This document shows, in pieces, positions 51,940 to 64,000 of a stretch of 64,000 nt of DNA. The position numbers and the translations under genes are program-made. The stretch is from Stictocephala bisonia. Lineage: Eukaryota > Arthropoda > Insecta > Hemiptera > Membracidae. Numbering within the stretch: position 1 is the first letter of the stretch; the number at the start of each line of letters is the position of its first letter. The DNA is taken from positions 57,501 through 121,500 of the forward strand of contig JAQJVL010000667.1 of assembly GCA_035578905.1 (NCBI GenBank). The letters are read 5' to 3'. The notes beneath the pieces were generated by a model. It was not told where the DNA came from and did not search any database. It worked only from the letters and a program-made list of their open reading frames with translations.

Positions 51940-52845
51940 AATGGTATTGAACCTCCCGCCCACCCTACATGTACATTGGTATTGAACCACCCGCCCATCC
52001 TACATGTACATTGGTATTGAACCAACCACCCACCCATATATGTACATTGATATTGAACCACCCGCGCACCCATACATGTACATTGGTATTGAACCAACCA
52101 CCCATCCTACATGTACATTGGTATTGAACCAACCACCCACCCATACATGTACATTGGTATTGAAACAACCACCCATCCTACATGTACATTGGTATTGAAC
52201 CACCCGCCCACCCATACATGTACATTGGTATTGAACCACCCGCCCACCCTACATGTACATTGGTATTGAACCACCCGCCCACCCTACATGTACATTGGTA
52301 TTGAACCACCCACCCATCCTACATGTAAATTGGTATTGAACTACCCGCCCCCCTACATGTACATTGGTATTGAACCACCCGCCCACCCTACATGTACATT
52401 GGTATTGAACCACTCGCCCACCCTATATGTACATTGGTATTGAACCACCCACCCACCCTACATGTACATTGGTATTGAACCATCCGCCTACCCACACATG
52501 TACATTGGTATTGAACCACCCGCCCACCCACATGTACATTGGTATTGAACCACCCGCCCACCCATACATGTATATTGGTATTGAACCACCCCCCCTACAT
52601 GTACATTGGTATTGAACCACCCGCCCACCCTACATGTACATTGGTATTGAACCACCCGCCCACCCACACATGTACATTGGTATTGAACCACCCCCCCCTA
52701 TATGTACATTGGTATTGAACCACCCGCCCACCCTACATGTACATTGGTATTGAACCACCCGCCCACCCACAAATGTACATTGGTATTGAACCACCCGCCT
52801 ATCCTATAAGTACATTGGTATTGAACCACCCACCCATCCATAAGT
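51940..52845. repeat. 35/36-bp minisatellite, array 1, about 26 copies
   Basis: Unit: CATGTACATTGGTATTGAAC with CACCCGCCCACCCTA. 35- and 36-bp units are mixed (CCCTA or CCCATA). Homologous to the array at 54742-55640, where the unit reads CACGTACAGTGGTATTGACC with CACCCGCCCACCCATA. Confidence 0.97.
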
Positions 52846-53229
52846 TCAAACAATACCACGGTAGTATTGCTATGATTTTTAAAATGGAAAATGTTTGATT
52901 TTATTAGAACATTTTATGGCTGTCATCTATGGTAGTATTCTTGATAGTATGATAATTTATATTTTGTATTTGCAGAGGTAATTTATTAAAAGTGTTTTAG
53001 AAGCTATTTAATAGTTTATATTATGTACTATTAAATAGCTTTACATTTAACTCGTTATCTGTACATCATATCAACGTATCACATATTTCTTCTTATGTTG
53101 ATTTTTTTTCGAAAAGAGTAGGTGTACATTCTACTTAGAATTGTAAATTTAGAAAAGGTAATATTTGTTTAACAAGTAATGAATATTATATAAGGAAGGT
53201 AATGGCATAGTTCAAAGTTAAAACATGGA
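52846..53229. other. AT-rich non-coding with a perfect 14-bp hairpin
   Basis: AAGCTATTTAATAG (53001-53014) and CTATTAAATAGCTT (53028-53041) are perfect reverse complements around a 13-nt loop. Nothing else is seen. Confidence 0.7.
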
Positions 53230-53780
53230 TTAACAGCTGTTTTTGCATAGAAAATGTTCATTATTCTGATAACTATTCTTTTGTAGTTTGAATATTTTAA
53301 TATCAACAGGACTGTTTCTCCAGAGTAAAAGAAAAAAATAATATTCTATCAATAATAGATCTGTTATTACGTGATGTTTCATTGCTTTTAGATAAAACAT
53401 TCCTTTAGATATTTTGTATGTTATCAATATGGTCATGTCGTGTAATATGTGAGTCAATATTGCCTCCTAAAAATTTTAACTAATTAAAATTTTTGGTCTA
53501 ACTAAAATATAACATCTCCTGTTTTAGCTGAATTTATCGTTAAATTATTTTCTGAAATAATTACTTTATAGTACAATTTTCGGATTTTTCTTTGCAAAAA
53601 TTATCATAATTTATTCCTTGTACACTAAGTGATACTGCATTTGCGTGTATACAATTTTCATAACATCGTATGCAACACAACTTGCTGAATCATTTAAATA
53701 AATAATAAATAATGTTGGTCCTAAAATTGATCCCTGAGAAACCCATAAAGACTTTGGTTTGGTTTGTTCAAAGTATATGA
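53230..53780 (-). pseudogene. reverse transcriptase remnant, CR1/Jockey-like LINE
   Basis: Minus-strand frames read in order: SLWVSQGSILGPTLFIIYLN (the 'GVPQGSILGP.LF..YIND' RT block B), then after decay NNLTINSAKT (block D, 'N.lk.N..KT'), then KISKGMFYLKAMKHHV and LLLWRNSPVDIKIFKLQKN (RT thumb, 'KIS.gi..LR ... WGNS ... I.klQKk'). The FADD catalytic box is not intact, and stops and frameshifts break the frame. Only this C-terminal half of the RT remains. Confidence 0.75.
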
Positions 53781-54344
53781 ACTTAAAGTACGACAAAACA
53801 ACCCTTATTCATTATTTGGTTATCGTATCAATAATCAGCATACATGAATTTTTTAATTATGTGATAAATAAAAACTGTATTCTTTGTATGCATGGATACA
53901 TCCTCTCCCAAACTGTCTACCTAAAAGAGGCATTACACTTACTTAAAAAAAAAAAAAAAAAAAAAAAAAACAATGAAAGTTATCAGGCCACTACAACCTT
54001 GAATGCTTAAAGTTGTGGTAAATAATCTCTCAAAAAATTTCATGGTTTGTGAGGAAGGTTTACTTTAAAATACTCTCTACTATATCAAAAAAGGTTTATT
54101 ACGTCTATCTTACGGTTATTGGAGATCATAAAGATCGATTATTACTTGAAACTCAAATTAGGGAGACATAAGTGAATATTTTATTCTCATTAAACCTCAC
54201 ATCGAATTCTTACCTTGTTCAACTAATATACCTTTCTAAACATTAATAATCTACGTAATTGTGTAACAGTGGTTAAATTGCGTACTTATGTATTTAGTTA
54301 AATTTATTACAAATCCTTTTAAATTGACTTAATACGAGTACATG
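53781..54344. other. AT-rich non-coding with a poly(A) run
   Basis: A run of about 28 A at 53944. No gene recognised. Confidence 0.5.
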
Positions 54345-54500
54345 CCTCTAGGTAGCCTAGTGATCAGCACTCCTGGTTTCAAAGTTGAGTGTGACGGGTT
54401 CAAATACCCGGAGATTCATTAACATATGCTTAAGAAGTTTCGACCTTTGACCTTCAAGACTATATATCTCTAGTATACCATATATATATATATCGTACGA
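54345..54500 (+). mobile_element. tRNA-derived SINE (family S4) with (TA)n tail
   Basis: Box A TAGCCTAGTGATCAGCACT and box B GGGTTCAAATACCCGG about 40 nt apart, then CGACCTTTGACCTTCAAG and a TA-rich tail. The T-stem pairs well (CGGG/CCCG); the acceptor stem does not close. Only copy in the window. Confidence 0.65.
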
Positions 54501-54741
54501 TATATATATCGTATACAATATTCGTATACTGTTAATCTAACCAAACTTATAATTATGAGAGATCGGTCAATATTTAAACACTAAGAAACAAAAGTACTTT
54601 GTTATAGATTTAAAATTTTTTATCTTTTCTAGGCTTTACATTTTTAATATGGGTTTAAAATATTCTTTCCCTTTTCTTCTATTTTGGTAGTTAATATTGA
54701 ATTTCACAAGAAATACATACATATATGTGTAAATATATCGA

Positions 54742-55640
54742 CCTACCCACCCACCCATATACGTATAGCGGTATTGACCCACCCGCCCACCCATACACTT
54801 ACAGTGGTATTAACCCACACGCCCACCCGTACACGTACAGTGGTATTGACCAACCCCCCCCGCCAATACACATACAGTAGTATTGACCCACCCACCCGCC
54901 CATACACGTACTGTAGTATTGACCCACCCGTCCGTTTATACACGTACAGTGGCATTGCCCCGCCCGCCCATACACGTACAATGGCACTGACCCACCCGAA
55001 CGCCCATACACGTACAGTGGCATTGACCCGTCCAACCGCCCATAAACGTACAGTAATATTGACCCACCCGCCCACCCATACACGTACAGTAGTATTGACC
55101 CACCCACCCGCATATACACGTACAATGGCAATGACCCACCCGACCGCCCATACACGTACAATGGCACTGACCCACCCGACCGCCCATACACGTACAGTGG
55201 CATTGACCTGCCCGCCCGCCTATACACGTACAGTAGTATTGACCCACCCGACCGTCTATACACGTACAATGGCACTGACCCACCCGACCGCCCATACACG
55301 TACAGTGGCATTGACTCGCCCGCCCGCCCATACACGTACAGTAGTATTAACCCACCCGACCGCCCATACACGTACAATGACACTGACGCACTCGACCGCC
55401 CATACACGTACAGTGGCATTGACCCACCCGCCCGCCCATACACGTACAGTAGTATTGACCAACCCGCCCTCTCATACACGTACAGTAGTTTTGACCCACC
55501 CGCCCGCCCATACACGTACAGTAGTATTGACCCACCCAACCACCCATACACGTACAATGGCACTGACCCACCCGACCGCCCATACACGTACAGTAGTATT
55601 GACCCGCCCGCCCGCCCATACACGTACAGTGGCATTGCGA
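54742..55640. repeat. 36-bp minisatellite, array 2, about 25 copies
   Basis: Unit: CCCATACACGTACAGTAGTA with TTGACCCACCCGCCCG. Three subtypes (AGTAGTATT, AATGGCACT, AGTGGCATT) follow each other in order several times. The 36-bp period gives long open frames on both strands (325 and 278 residues), with 12-residue peptide repeats such as HTRTVVLTHPPA. I treat these as artefacts. Confidence 0.97.
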
Positions 55641-55860
55641 TGGGATAATTTCGTTCGGTAATCAGACTGAACGGTACCCTGCACTTAAAAACAAGACGTG
55701 AATACTACCTTGGTATTTAGAGGAAATTGGCCAAGTTAGAGGATTTCCTCTAAGATGTCTATACATTAAGGATATAATCTTTACTACGGACTATTCAATA
55801 GTCAGTGGGGTTTTGTTAAGAGCATGGCTTCATATGTGTGTGCGCGCGCGTGCGTGCGCG

Positions 55861-55918
<58 letters not shown>

Positions 55919-55920
55919 AC
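55641..55920. repeat. spacer with (CA)n microsatellite
   Basis: 55641-55830 is single-copy spacer. CGCGCGCGTGCGTGCGCG is followed by about 58 bp of (CA)n at 55861-55918, which abuts the remnant of the 36-bp array. Confidence 0.95.
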
Positions 55921-56012
55921 ATTCTATAGTGGTATTGACCCATCCGCCCACCCATACACGTACAATGGCACTGACCCATCCACCCACCCATACACATACA
56001 GTGGTATTGTGG
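55921..56012. repeat. 36-bp minisatellite, array 2 remnant, about 2.5 copies
   Basis: TAGTGGTATTGACCCATCCG, CACGTACAATGGCACTGACC and CACATACAGTGGTATTG are units of array 2, separated from it by the 280-bp spacer. Confidence 0.9.
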
Positions 56013-57229
56013 GCGGATACTGTGCTTTATATATACATGGGTTGGGTATTTCGTTGACAATCTGTTTTGTAAATGGAAGTAACTTTAATAGGTAAGGGAT
56101 TCACCAAAAATATTTTACTTGGTAATACATAAGAATTTTAATTATGTAGACTCATTACATATATTACAATTATACGTTTTTTAGTAATATTTGATACCGT
56201 CGTTTTGTTACCGTCTAAGAGATTGTCATTAATATTTCATGCTTTACGCACCTTCGTATGTTTGAAGTCTACGCCTTTATTTGGTTACGTAATTTTTACA
56301 TCAGTTACTAAAATAAACATTTTAATAATCACAGAAGTTTAATTTACAGTCGTATTACATTTTTATACAATTAGTTTAAAATATTTGTACAGAAAAATCG
56401 ATGTAAAGTATACCGTATTATACATTGCTAAACATAATCTAATTAGCATATTAAGCAGTAACATTTATTAACATTTAAATAGGAACAATTCCATAACATA
56501 TAAGTGACTATAAGCTTTATAATTATAGCTAAGCAGTAGGGACTTAGCCAAACGTTTTTACTTCCATTAGCTAAAGCCACAGGGAGGCCCAAAATTACGA
56601 AGGCTTTTAACAGTTGGGTTGTTTAATATTACAGTGCTCACCGACCGACAGCTCGTTATTTTAGAAACTCCTTATGTATTAAAGAAACAAGAACTATACA
56701 GTAGTTTATTTTAAGAAATTAATAATTTTAATGTTTCATGAAAAAAGGAAGAAGAAGTATTATCGAACTTTCGATGCCTTGCTAATAATAATAATAAATT
56801 ATCTGTTGACGTTATAGTAGTAGGAAATGAACTGAAATCTCTATGTTTACCTATCAAATTATTTGTACCTTTTAACATTTGTTTATGCCACCAGTTGGTC
56901 AATTAAAATTAATTTCCATAAGAATAACATTGCAACTTTGGCACCGTGTAGGGCAGAAACCTATGAGAATTTAAATATCTAGTTCCGTTACGACTTAGAA
57001 ATCAAAATTATCTTTTAAATAAAAAAAGTCATCAAAATCAGTCAAGTAATAAGTTCAGAAAGTGAGTGAACTAAATGACCCGATTGTTTTTAGATATAGG
57101 ATTAGAGATTTTACTTTCTCCCAGATGCGTTAGCATGGAGAAAAAAATAGTGATCGTAAAAAAATTTGTTTTACAAGTTGGTCTGAAAATCAATTTAAAT
57201 CCTCCGAACCCAAAAAAGTGGGTTTACGA
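56013..57229. other. AT-rich non-coding sequence
   Basis: Nothing recognised. Confidence 0.5.
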
Positions 57230-57479
57230 AAAAAAAAAATAAAAATGTTGGTGTCTGTCCGTATATGTGGCTGTCTGTGTTCACTAGAGACCAAACTGAT
57301 GGATCGATTTTAACGAAATTTGGTATGTAAGTGTATTTAGCCATTATCTTCAGACAAATTTTTCACGTTTTTTAAATTTTAGGTTTTTTATTTTTATCGG
57401 CAAAAAACACACAAATTGGATTTTTTTCCAAAAACGGCTCTAACAGTTTTAATTACATTTTCAGAAAATTGATGAATAC
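57230..57479. repeat. probable dispersed repeat end
   Basis: After a poly(A) run comes TGTCTGTCCGTATATGTGGC, then GATGGATCGATTTTAACG and AAATTTGGTATGTAAGTG. This 'gtctgtccg ... gatggatcgattt' string is familiar to me from arthropod transposable elements. I cannot assign the class. Confidence 0.35.
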
Positions 57480-57712
57480 CGTGTGCTATCCTACTTTGGC
57501 GTATACGGAGCATCCCCTGGGTAGCGGATAGGGGAAAGGCCGGTGGATCTGGTTAAACAGTCCTCCCGGCTAGGTCTAAGGGACCCACTGACTACAAGTA
57601 CAGTGTAGGTGAATGTATATGTGCGTGAATGTTCATATTGGGGGTTGAGCATAGGGCTAACAACCCTATCTTGTAAAACACCACTGTTACGAAACGCCAA
57701 CAACCCTCGGAA

Positions 57713-58012
57713 GTGGATAGATCAAATGGATTAAGACCCAAGCTTAGAACAAAGGAATTGAGACTCGGGTCATGGAACATTAGAACCCTGGCGGTGCCAG
57801 GTAAAGTCGATATTATCAATGAAGAATTTGAAGCCTACAAGATAGATGTGGTGGCACTACAAGAAACCAAATGGCCATTCTGTGGAAAAATAAACACTGA
57901 AAGTTACCAAATACTATATAGTGGCTGTGACGATGAAAGACACTATGCAGGCGAAGGGTTTGCTGTAAAAAAATACTTTTTAGAATCGGTCATAGCCTAT
58001 GAAGCAATAAAT
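57713..58012 (+). pseudogene. endonuclease domain fragment of the RTE-like element
   Basis: The frame reads LGSWNIRTLAVPGKVDIIN and IDVVALQETKWPF, i.e. the first two APE endonuclease motifs (the N of 'WNIRTL' and the catalytic E of 'LQET.W'). It continues through GEGFAVKK to YEAIND and then breaks. The later motifs (Y.PT, GDFN, SDH) are missing, so roughly the second half of the domain has been deleted. Reads leftward open without a clear ATG; the apparent start is a GTG. Confidence 0.8.
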
Positions 58013-58369
58013 GATTCTAAAAAGACTCATACAAAGAATAAAGATTGAAAAAAGAAATGTTAATAAAATAACAGAGAGACTGTACCTGCATGAAGATAAG
58101 AAAATAGAGTTCCAAGTGAAAATCTCAAACAGATTCGAAGCTCTACTAATAAAAGAAGATGGGGAAGAGACACAAGTAGAGACAATGTGGAAAACCTCCC
58201 AAAAGAACATAAACGAAACAGCAAATGAAGTTTTTATAAAGAAAAAAACCCAAAAAAACCCTGGTTCAATCAGAAGTGCAGAGAATAAGTAATTAAAAGG
58301 AAAGAAGCAAAAAATAAACATCTGAAATGCAGAAATGCCGAAATTAAGGAAACATACAGAGAAATACAC

Positions 58370-60118
<1,749 letters not shown>

Positions 60119-60391
60119 GATGGGGAAACCAGGAGAAAGGCGACCTCTAGGATGACCAAGAATAAGATGGTATGACCAAGAGGAACAGGATGTGAGAAGT
60201 CTTGGTGGAGACATCGAAATGGCAGAGGATAGAGGACTGTGGAGGCAACTTGTTGGTGAGGCCAAAAATCATCTTGGATTTGAGTGGCCACAGGAGTAAG
60301 TAAGAGTAAGTATATAAATAACAGTTTAAACTATTTCAGTAAAAACTGCATGTTTCAAACCTGACTAGTTTTTTAGTCATGACTAAAAACA

Positions 60392-60700
60392 CTTTCTGGT
60401 GAACTTGAATCTATGAATGAAATTAACTTTTTGGATCTAAAAATAATTCGTGATCATAACAAACTGTCATATAGAACTTTCAGGAGACCTACTCAAACCA
60501 ACTGTACAATAAATAACAGTTGTGTCTATCCCCCGTCTCACAAAACAGCTAGCTTCAGAAGTATGTTATATAGGGCATATTCAATACCATTAAGTGTTAC
60601 AGATAGAAGACAGGAAATAAATGTAATAAAATCAATAGCTATTGCAAATGAAATAATGAATATATTCACACAAAAAATGATCATACAAATTGCTATATGA
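60392..60700 (+). pseudogene. Penelope-like element RT fragment
   Basis: The frame reads TLSGELESMNEINFLDLKII, then SYRTFRRPTQTNCTIN, YPPSHKTASFRSMLYRAY and EINVIKSIAIANEI. This matches the Penelope-like pattern 'FT.E.E..N.i.FLDl.I ... Y.KPT.T...I...S.HP..HK.A...S...RA' downstream of the RT palm. About 100 residues remain; palm and GIY-YIG endonuclease are not seen. It begins about 90 bp after the RTE end. Confidence 0.65.
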
Positions 60701-61258
60701 CATAATTGTGAATATACCTAGCCACTTATCCAGTAGTGTGGCTAGGTTAAACAAAAGTGAAATACAAGATTATAAACAATTATAACAATGAGTCCAGTTC
60801 AGCAAGCTTATTATCAAGGTAATACAGCTCTATGCAGCGCAAGTGGTTACAGTTCAACTTAAATTATATACATATTCAACTATATTTAAAACAAATACAA
60901 ATCATACCATGGATTGGCTCATAAAGTCTGTTAGTTCTAACGTGAAAAGCCATTGTTTTATTTTGACAAAACTTTGTTTCATTATTGATTTGCTTGATTT
61001 CAAGAAGCAATTTATTGAAATAATTTGGCCTAAGGTAGTTAAAAGATTGTTTAAAAACGCATCTTTATTAAACCTTAGGTTTAATAAAGATGCGTTGATT
61101 GTTACTTCTAATATTATGGTTGGGACGTGGAGATCCTTTGTTGCTACTTCTTATATAAAACAGTCTTAAAGTTTTAAAACAAAATAAGTGTTGGATTGGA
61201 AGTACTTTTAAATATGAGTATAATGTGAATGAAGACTGGCAGGAATTTTGCTTCGGAA
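60701..61258. repeat. non-coding; 20-bp perfect palindrome
   Basis: AACGCATCTTTATTAAACCT (61056-61075) and its exact reverse complement (61077-61096) are separated by one T. An open frame (60843-61169) passes through it but has no recognisable domain. Confidence 0.85.
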
Positions 61259-61574
61259 TTACACGAACAAACTTATTTTAATTTCCCTAATATTGCCAAT
61301 ATTGGTCTTGTATGATCCACCCCAACACACAATACCATAGTGCAATCTGGAGTGAACCAAGCCATAGTATAATGTACGTAACAGAGAAGTACTACAACAA
61401 TTTCTTAGAAAATAAAATTTTCTAACACTTGATCTAATTTTAGAAATCAAATTAGCAGTATGCTTTTTCCAAGACAGCTTACTGTCAAGCCATATACCTA
61501 AATATTGAAAACTATCAACTTGTTCAATCATTTTACAATTACAATTTTCTTCGTTATTTCCACAACAAGTGTAA
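61259..61574 (-). pseudogene. reverse transcriptase thumb fragment, CR1/Jockey-like LINE (reverse)
   Basis: Minus strand reads EQVDSFQYLGIWLDSKLSW, KIRSSVRKFYFLRNCCSTS and LRTLYYGLVHSRLHYGIVCW: RT block E (YLG..LD..L.W) and the thumb with YYGLVHS.L.YGI..WG. It differs clearly from the equivalent region of the element at 61593-64000, so it derives from another family. It is joined head to head to that element at the 61575-61606 palindrome. Confidence 0.78.
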
Positions 61575-61606
61575 TTGTTCCTTAGACTCAGAAGTCTAAG
61601 GAACAA
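61575..61606. repeat. 14-bp palindrome at a retroelement junction
   Basis: TTGTTCCTTAGACT (61575-61588) and AGTCTAAGGAACAA (61593-61606), spacer CAGA. The right arm encodes SLRN of the plus-strand endonuclease; the left arm is its mirror copy. Confidence 0.95.
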
Positions 61607-64000
61607 AGTAGACTTGTTGGAAGTGTTTCTTGGCGATGAAAATCCGGATGTATTATGCCTAACTGAGCACTCAATGAAATATTTTGAAATTGAAAATCTT
61701 AAGATCAAAAACTTTGATTATGTAACATCCTTCTGCAGAACTCGAGCTAAGGGCGGAGGTGTGGGAATCTGGTGTCGTTCAAACCTGAAGTGTCTGTCCT
61801 TGGACTGTGAGCCCTTTAGTGAAGAGAAAGAGTGTGAACTAGCGGCAGTTTCAGTTGAAATTAATAATCATGATAAAATGTTAGTAGTAGCTGGATATAG
61901 ACCTCCCGCAGGTATTCATGATGTTTTTCTTGAACACTTAGGTGAATGCTTAAGTAGATTTGTGAAAAAGCACTCAAAGGTCTTTGTCTTGGGCGACTTC
62001 AATATAGACTTGTCTGTTGACAGTTTCACTGGTCACAAATTCATCTCAGACATGTCGTCATATGGATTATATAATATAATCTCTTCCTACACTAGAGAAG
62101 CCTTATGCTCTGAAACCTTAATCGACCACATATTTACTGATGTTGCTCTTGCCAAAGGAGAAGTCGTAAAATCGATTTTATCAGACCACTATGCCCAAAC
62201 AGCAACTTTTAACATAACCGTCGAAAGTAAAGCAAAAGTGGCAAGATATAAATATAACAGAAGTTTTAAAAAAACAAACATGGAAACATTTAAGTTATTG
62301 TTAAAACGAGAAACGTGGAATGATACATACAGAGCACAGAATGTGGAGGAAAAGTATAATGAGTTCAGCATGCAACTGAGATATTATTTTGAAACAGCAT
62401 TCCCAAGAAAATTAAAAAAAATAAATGTTAAAAAAAAGAAAAGATTGAATTCTCAGAAGAACTTAAAACATTTAAAGACCAATGTCACATATTTTACGAA
62501 AAAACAAAACACCTAAATTCTGACCATTTTTCAAGGCAGTATTATATCAGATTAAAATATAAATACAGAAAAATGATCCAACAAGCTAAATGTGACAAAA
62601 TACGGGAAACAATAGAAAACTCTGACAATAAAACTAAGACTGTTTGGAAGATAATAAATGACCATAGACCAAAAGCGAGGAAAGAAAATACAAATATCAC
62701 ACTTGTGAACAGTGAAGGAAAATCGGTAACTGAACCAAAAAAAGTCTGTGATACTTTGAATGCACACTTTGTTGAAGTAGGAGATGGCATTAAAAAACCA
62801 GTCAGCCATGATAAGTTTGAAATAATTAACAATAGGCTCAACAGTTCATCGTTCTTCCTCACCCCTGTTAATGAAAATGAAATTAAAAGCATTATAACTG
62901 GCATGAAAAGCAAAAACTCGGCAGGAGTTGATGAACTATCTCCCAAAATGCTAAAAGCCATCAGCGAATTCGTGACAGCACCTTTATGCCATCTGGTGAA
63001 TTCTTCCTTTGTTGAGGGTAAATTTCCTTCAGCCCTAAAATTAACAATGGTCAGGCCCATATTAAAAAAAGGTAATGAGGGTTCATGTGATAATTATAGG
63101 CCAATTAGCTTGATTTCAACTGTATCCAAGATTTTCGAGAAGGCTGTATTAAATAGACTATGTACATTTCTGGAAACACGCCAAATACTTTATCAAAACC
63201 AACATGGCTTCGTTAAGAATAGATCAACGACAAGTGCTATACTGAGCCTAATAAACGGCATAGTAACAGATTTAGATAGTGGACAGCGTGTATCAGGCCT
63301 ATTTTTTGATCTCAGCAAGGCCTTCGATATGGTTAATCATGATCTGCTGCTTAAGAAGATGTGCCAACAGGGGATCAGAGGTGTTGCACTGGACTGGTTT
63401 GCTTCCTACTTAGACAAGAGAGAACAGTTTGTTGTAATACCTGATATCGATGATTCTGGCTATTTACGACGTTACGCCTAATCCAGGGCTCTGATCAAGA
63501 GAGGGGTGCCCCAGGGGTCTGTTTTGGGCCCAACTTTGTTCCTTCTTTTCATAAACAATCTACCCAATAGTGTAAGTTTAGCTAAAATATGTCTTTTTGC
63601 TGATGACACCTCCCTCACACTTTCTAGTCCTTGTAACGAGTCATTGGAACAAATTGTCTTCTCTGAATCCAACAATCTTTTACAATGGTTTCAAAATAAT
63701 CAATTAATCTTAAATGCTGACAAAACTCAACTTTTAAATTTCTATATCTCAAATAGGACATTTGGAGCAAACGATGGGTTAAATGTTCTTCTTGGAGACT
63801 CAATTGTGTATTCATCCCAGGAAGTTAAATTCCTAGGCCTTACTCTTGATGACAATCTAAACTACCACAAACACATTGAATCTGTAACCAAAAAAGTGTC
63901 TACCGGCGTCTTTATCCTTCGAACCTTAAAAAAGTTTGTGAGCAGTGAGGTTCTTCTTTCTGCCTATTATGGAACTATTTTTCCTTATCTGTCATATGCA
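61593..64000 (+). pseudogene. CR1/Jockey-like LINE ORF2 (endonuclease + RT), nearly open, cut by window end
   Basis: Endonuclease: RSLRNKVDLLEVFL, DVLCLTEHSM, KGGGVGIWCR, AGYRPPAG, VLGDFNIDL, LIDHIF and ILSDHYAQ, all APE motifs except the extreme N-terminus, lost at the palindrome. A single frameshift near 62430-62440 lies in an A-rich run. RT: NSAGVDELSPKMLKAI, RPILKKGN...NYRPISLIS, NQHGFVKNRSTTSAIL, GLFFDLSKAFDMVNHDLL (block A), GVPQGSVLGPTLFLLFINNL (block B), FADDTSL (block C, DD intact), NADKTQLLNF, VKFLGLTLDD and LLSAYYGTIFPYLSY at the window edge. One in-frame TAA (63479-63481) sits just before block B. Two lesions in 2.4 kb suggest a recent insertion; no ORF1 is seen. Confidence 0.9.

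Noticed and set aside
54684..55661. 325-codon open frame on the plus strand and 278-codon frame on the minus strand
   Set aside because: They come from the 36-bp period (12 codons) of a minisatellite. All strands and frames are open, there is no start context, and the homologous array 1 with 35-bp units does not keep the frame.
61259..62516. Classic twin-priming inversion of a single LINE
   Set aside because: The reverse fragment encodes an RT thumb clearly different from the thumb of the forward element, so the two pieces are not one element.

Overview
This is a eukaryotic, AT-rich, intergenic or heterochromatin-like window with no convincing intact host gene. The SINEs with tRNA-like promoter boxes, several non-LTR retrotransposon (LINE) families, a Penelope-like fragment, TA-flanked MITEs and long microsatellites mark it as metazoan DNA. 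The repeat mix would suit an arthropod or another invertebrate, but I cannot name the species from sequence alone. No prokaryotic, CRISPR, rRNA or functional tRNA signal is present.

Layout. 0-5 kb: a possible exon fragment at the left edge, a 62-bp minisatellite, LINE 3' tails and a 1.0-kb composite repeat (A). 6-15 kb: a 2.0-kb repeat (B) carrying a 31-bp minisatellite. A second copy of B (12969-14928) is fused directly to an inverted copy of A (11977-12965). The first of three related MITEs (10.9 kb) and two SINEs also lie here. 15-25 kb: an 85-bp minisatellite, LINE tails, the decayed 3' end of the parent LINE (21.5-22.0 kb), a short homeodomain-like open stretch, and SINEs. 25.4-29.9 kb: a 40-copy, 112-bp tandem array, with one diverged single copy of its unit at 31.7 kb. 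32-38 kb: a MITE, a 350-bp compound TG/CGTG microsatellite and a 595-bp near-perfect foldback. 38.8-44.4 kb: a 147-bp array and a 44-bp array. 46-56 kb: a MITE, a 22-bp array, a LINE tail, two homologous 36-bp arrays and an RT remnant. 57.5-64 kb: a pile of retroelements: an RTE-like LINE, a Penelope-like fragment, a minus-strand RT piece, and a nearly open CR1/Jockey-like element cut by the window end.

How the parts relate. The most informative connection is between a LINE and its dependants. The dispersed ~340-bp repeats begin at the stop codon of the LINE ORF at 21.5 kb and one copy (49.9 kb) carries a little of that ORF, so they are its 3' UTR. Two tRNA-headed SINEs (10.4 and 25.2 kb) end in the same 3' tail, as expected for SINEs mobilised by that LINE. 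The second theme is tandem expansion. By my tally about a quarter of the window is satellite DNA, in over a dozen unrelated families, several with higher-order duplications. I see no defence system, operon or new enzyme; the novelty here is in repeat biology.
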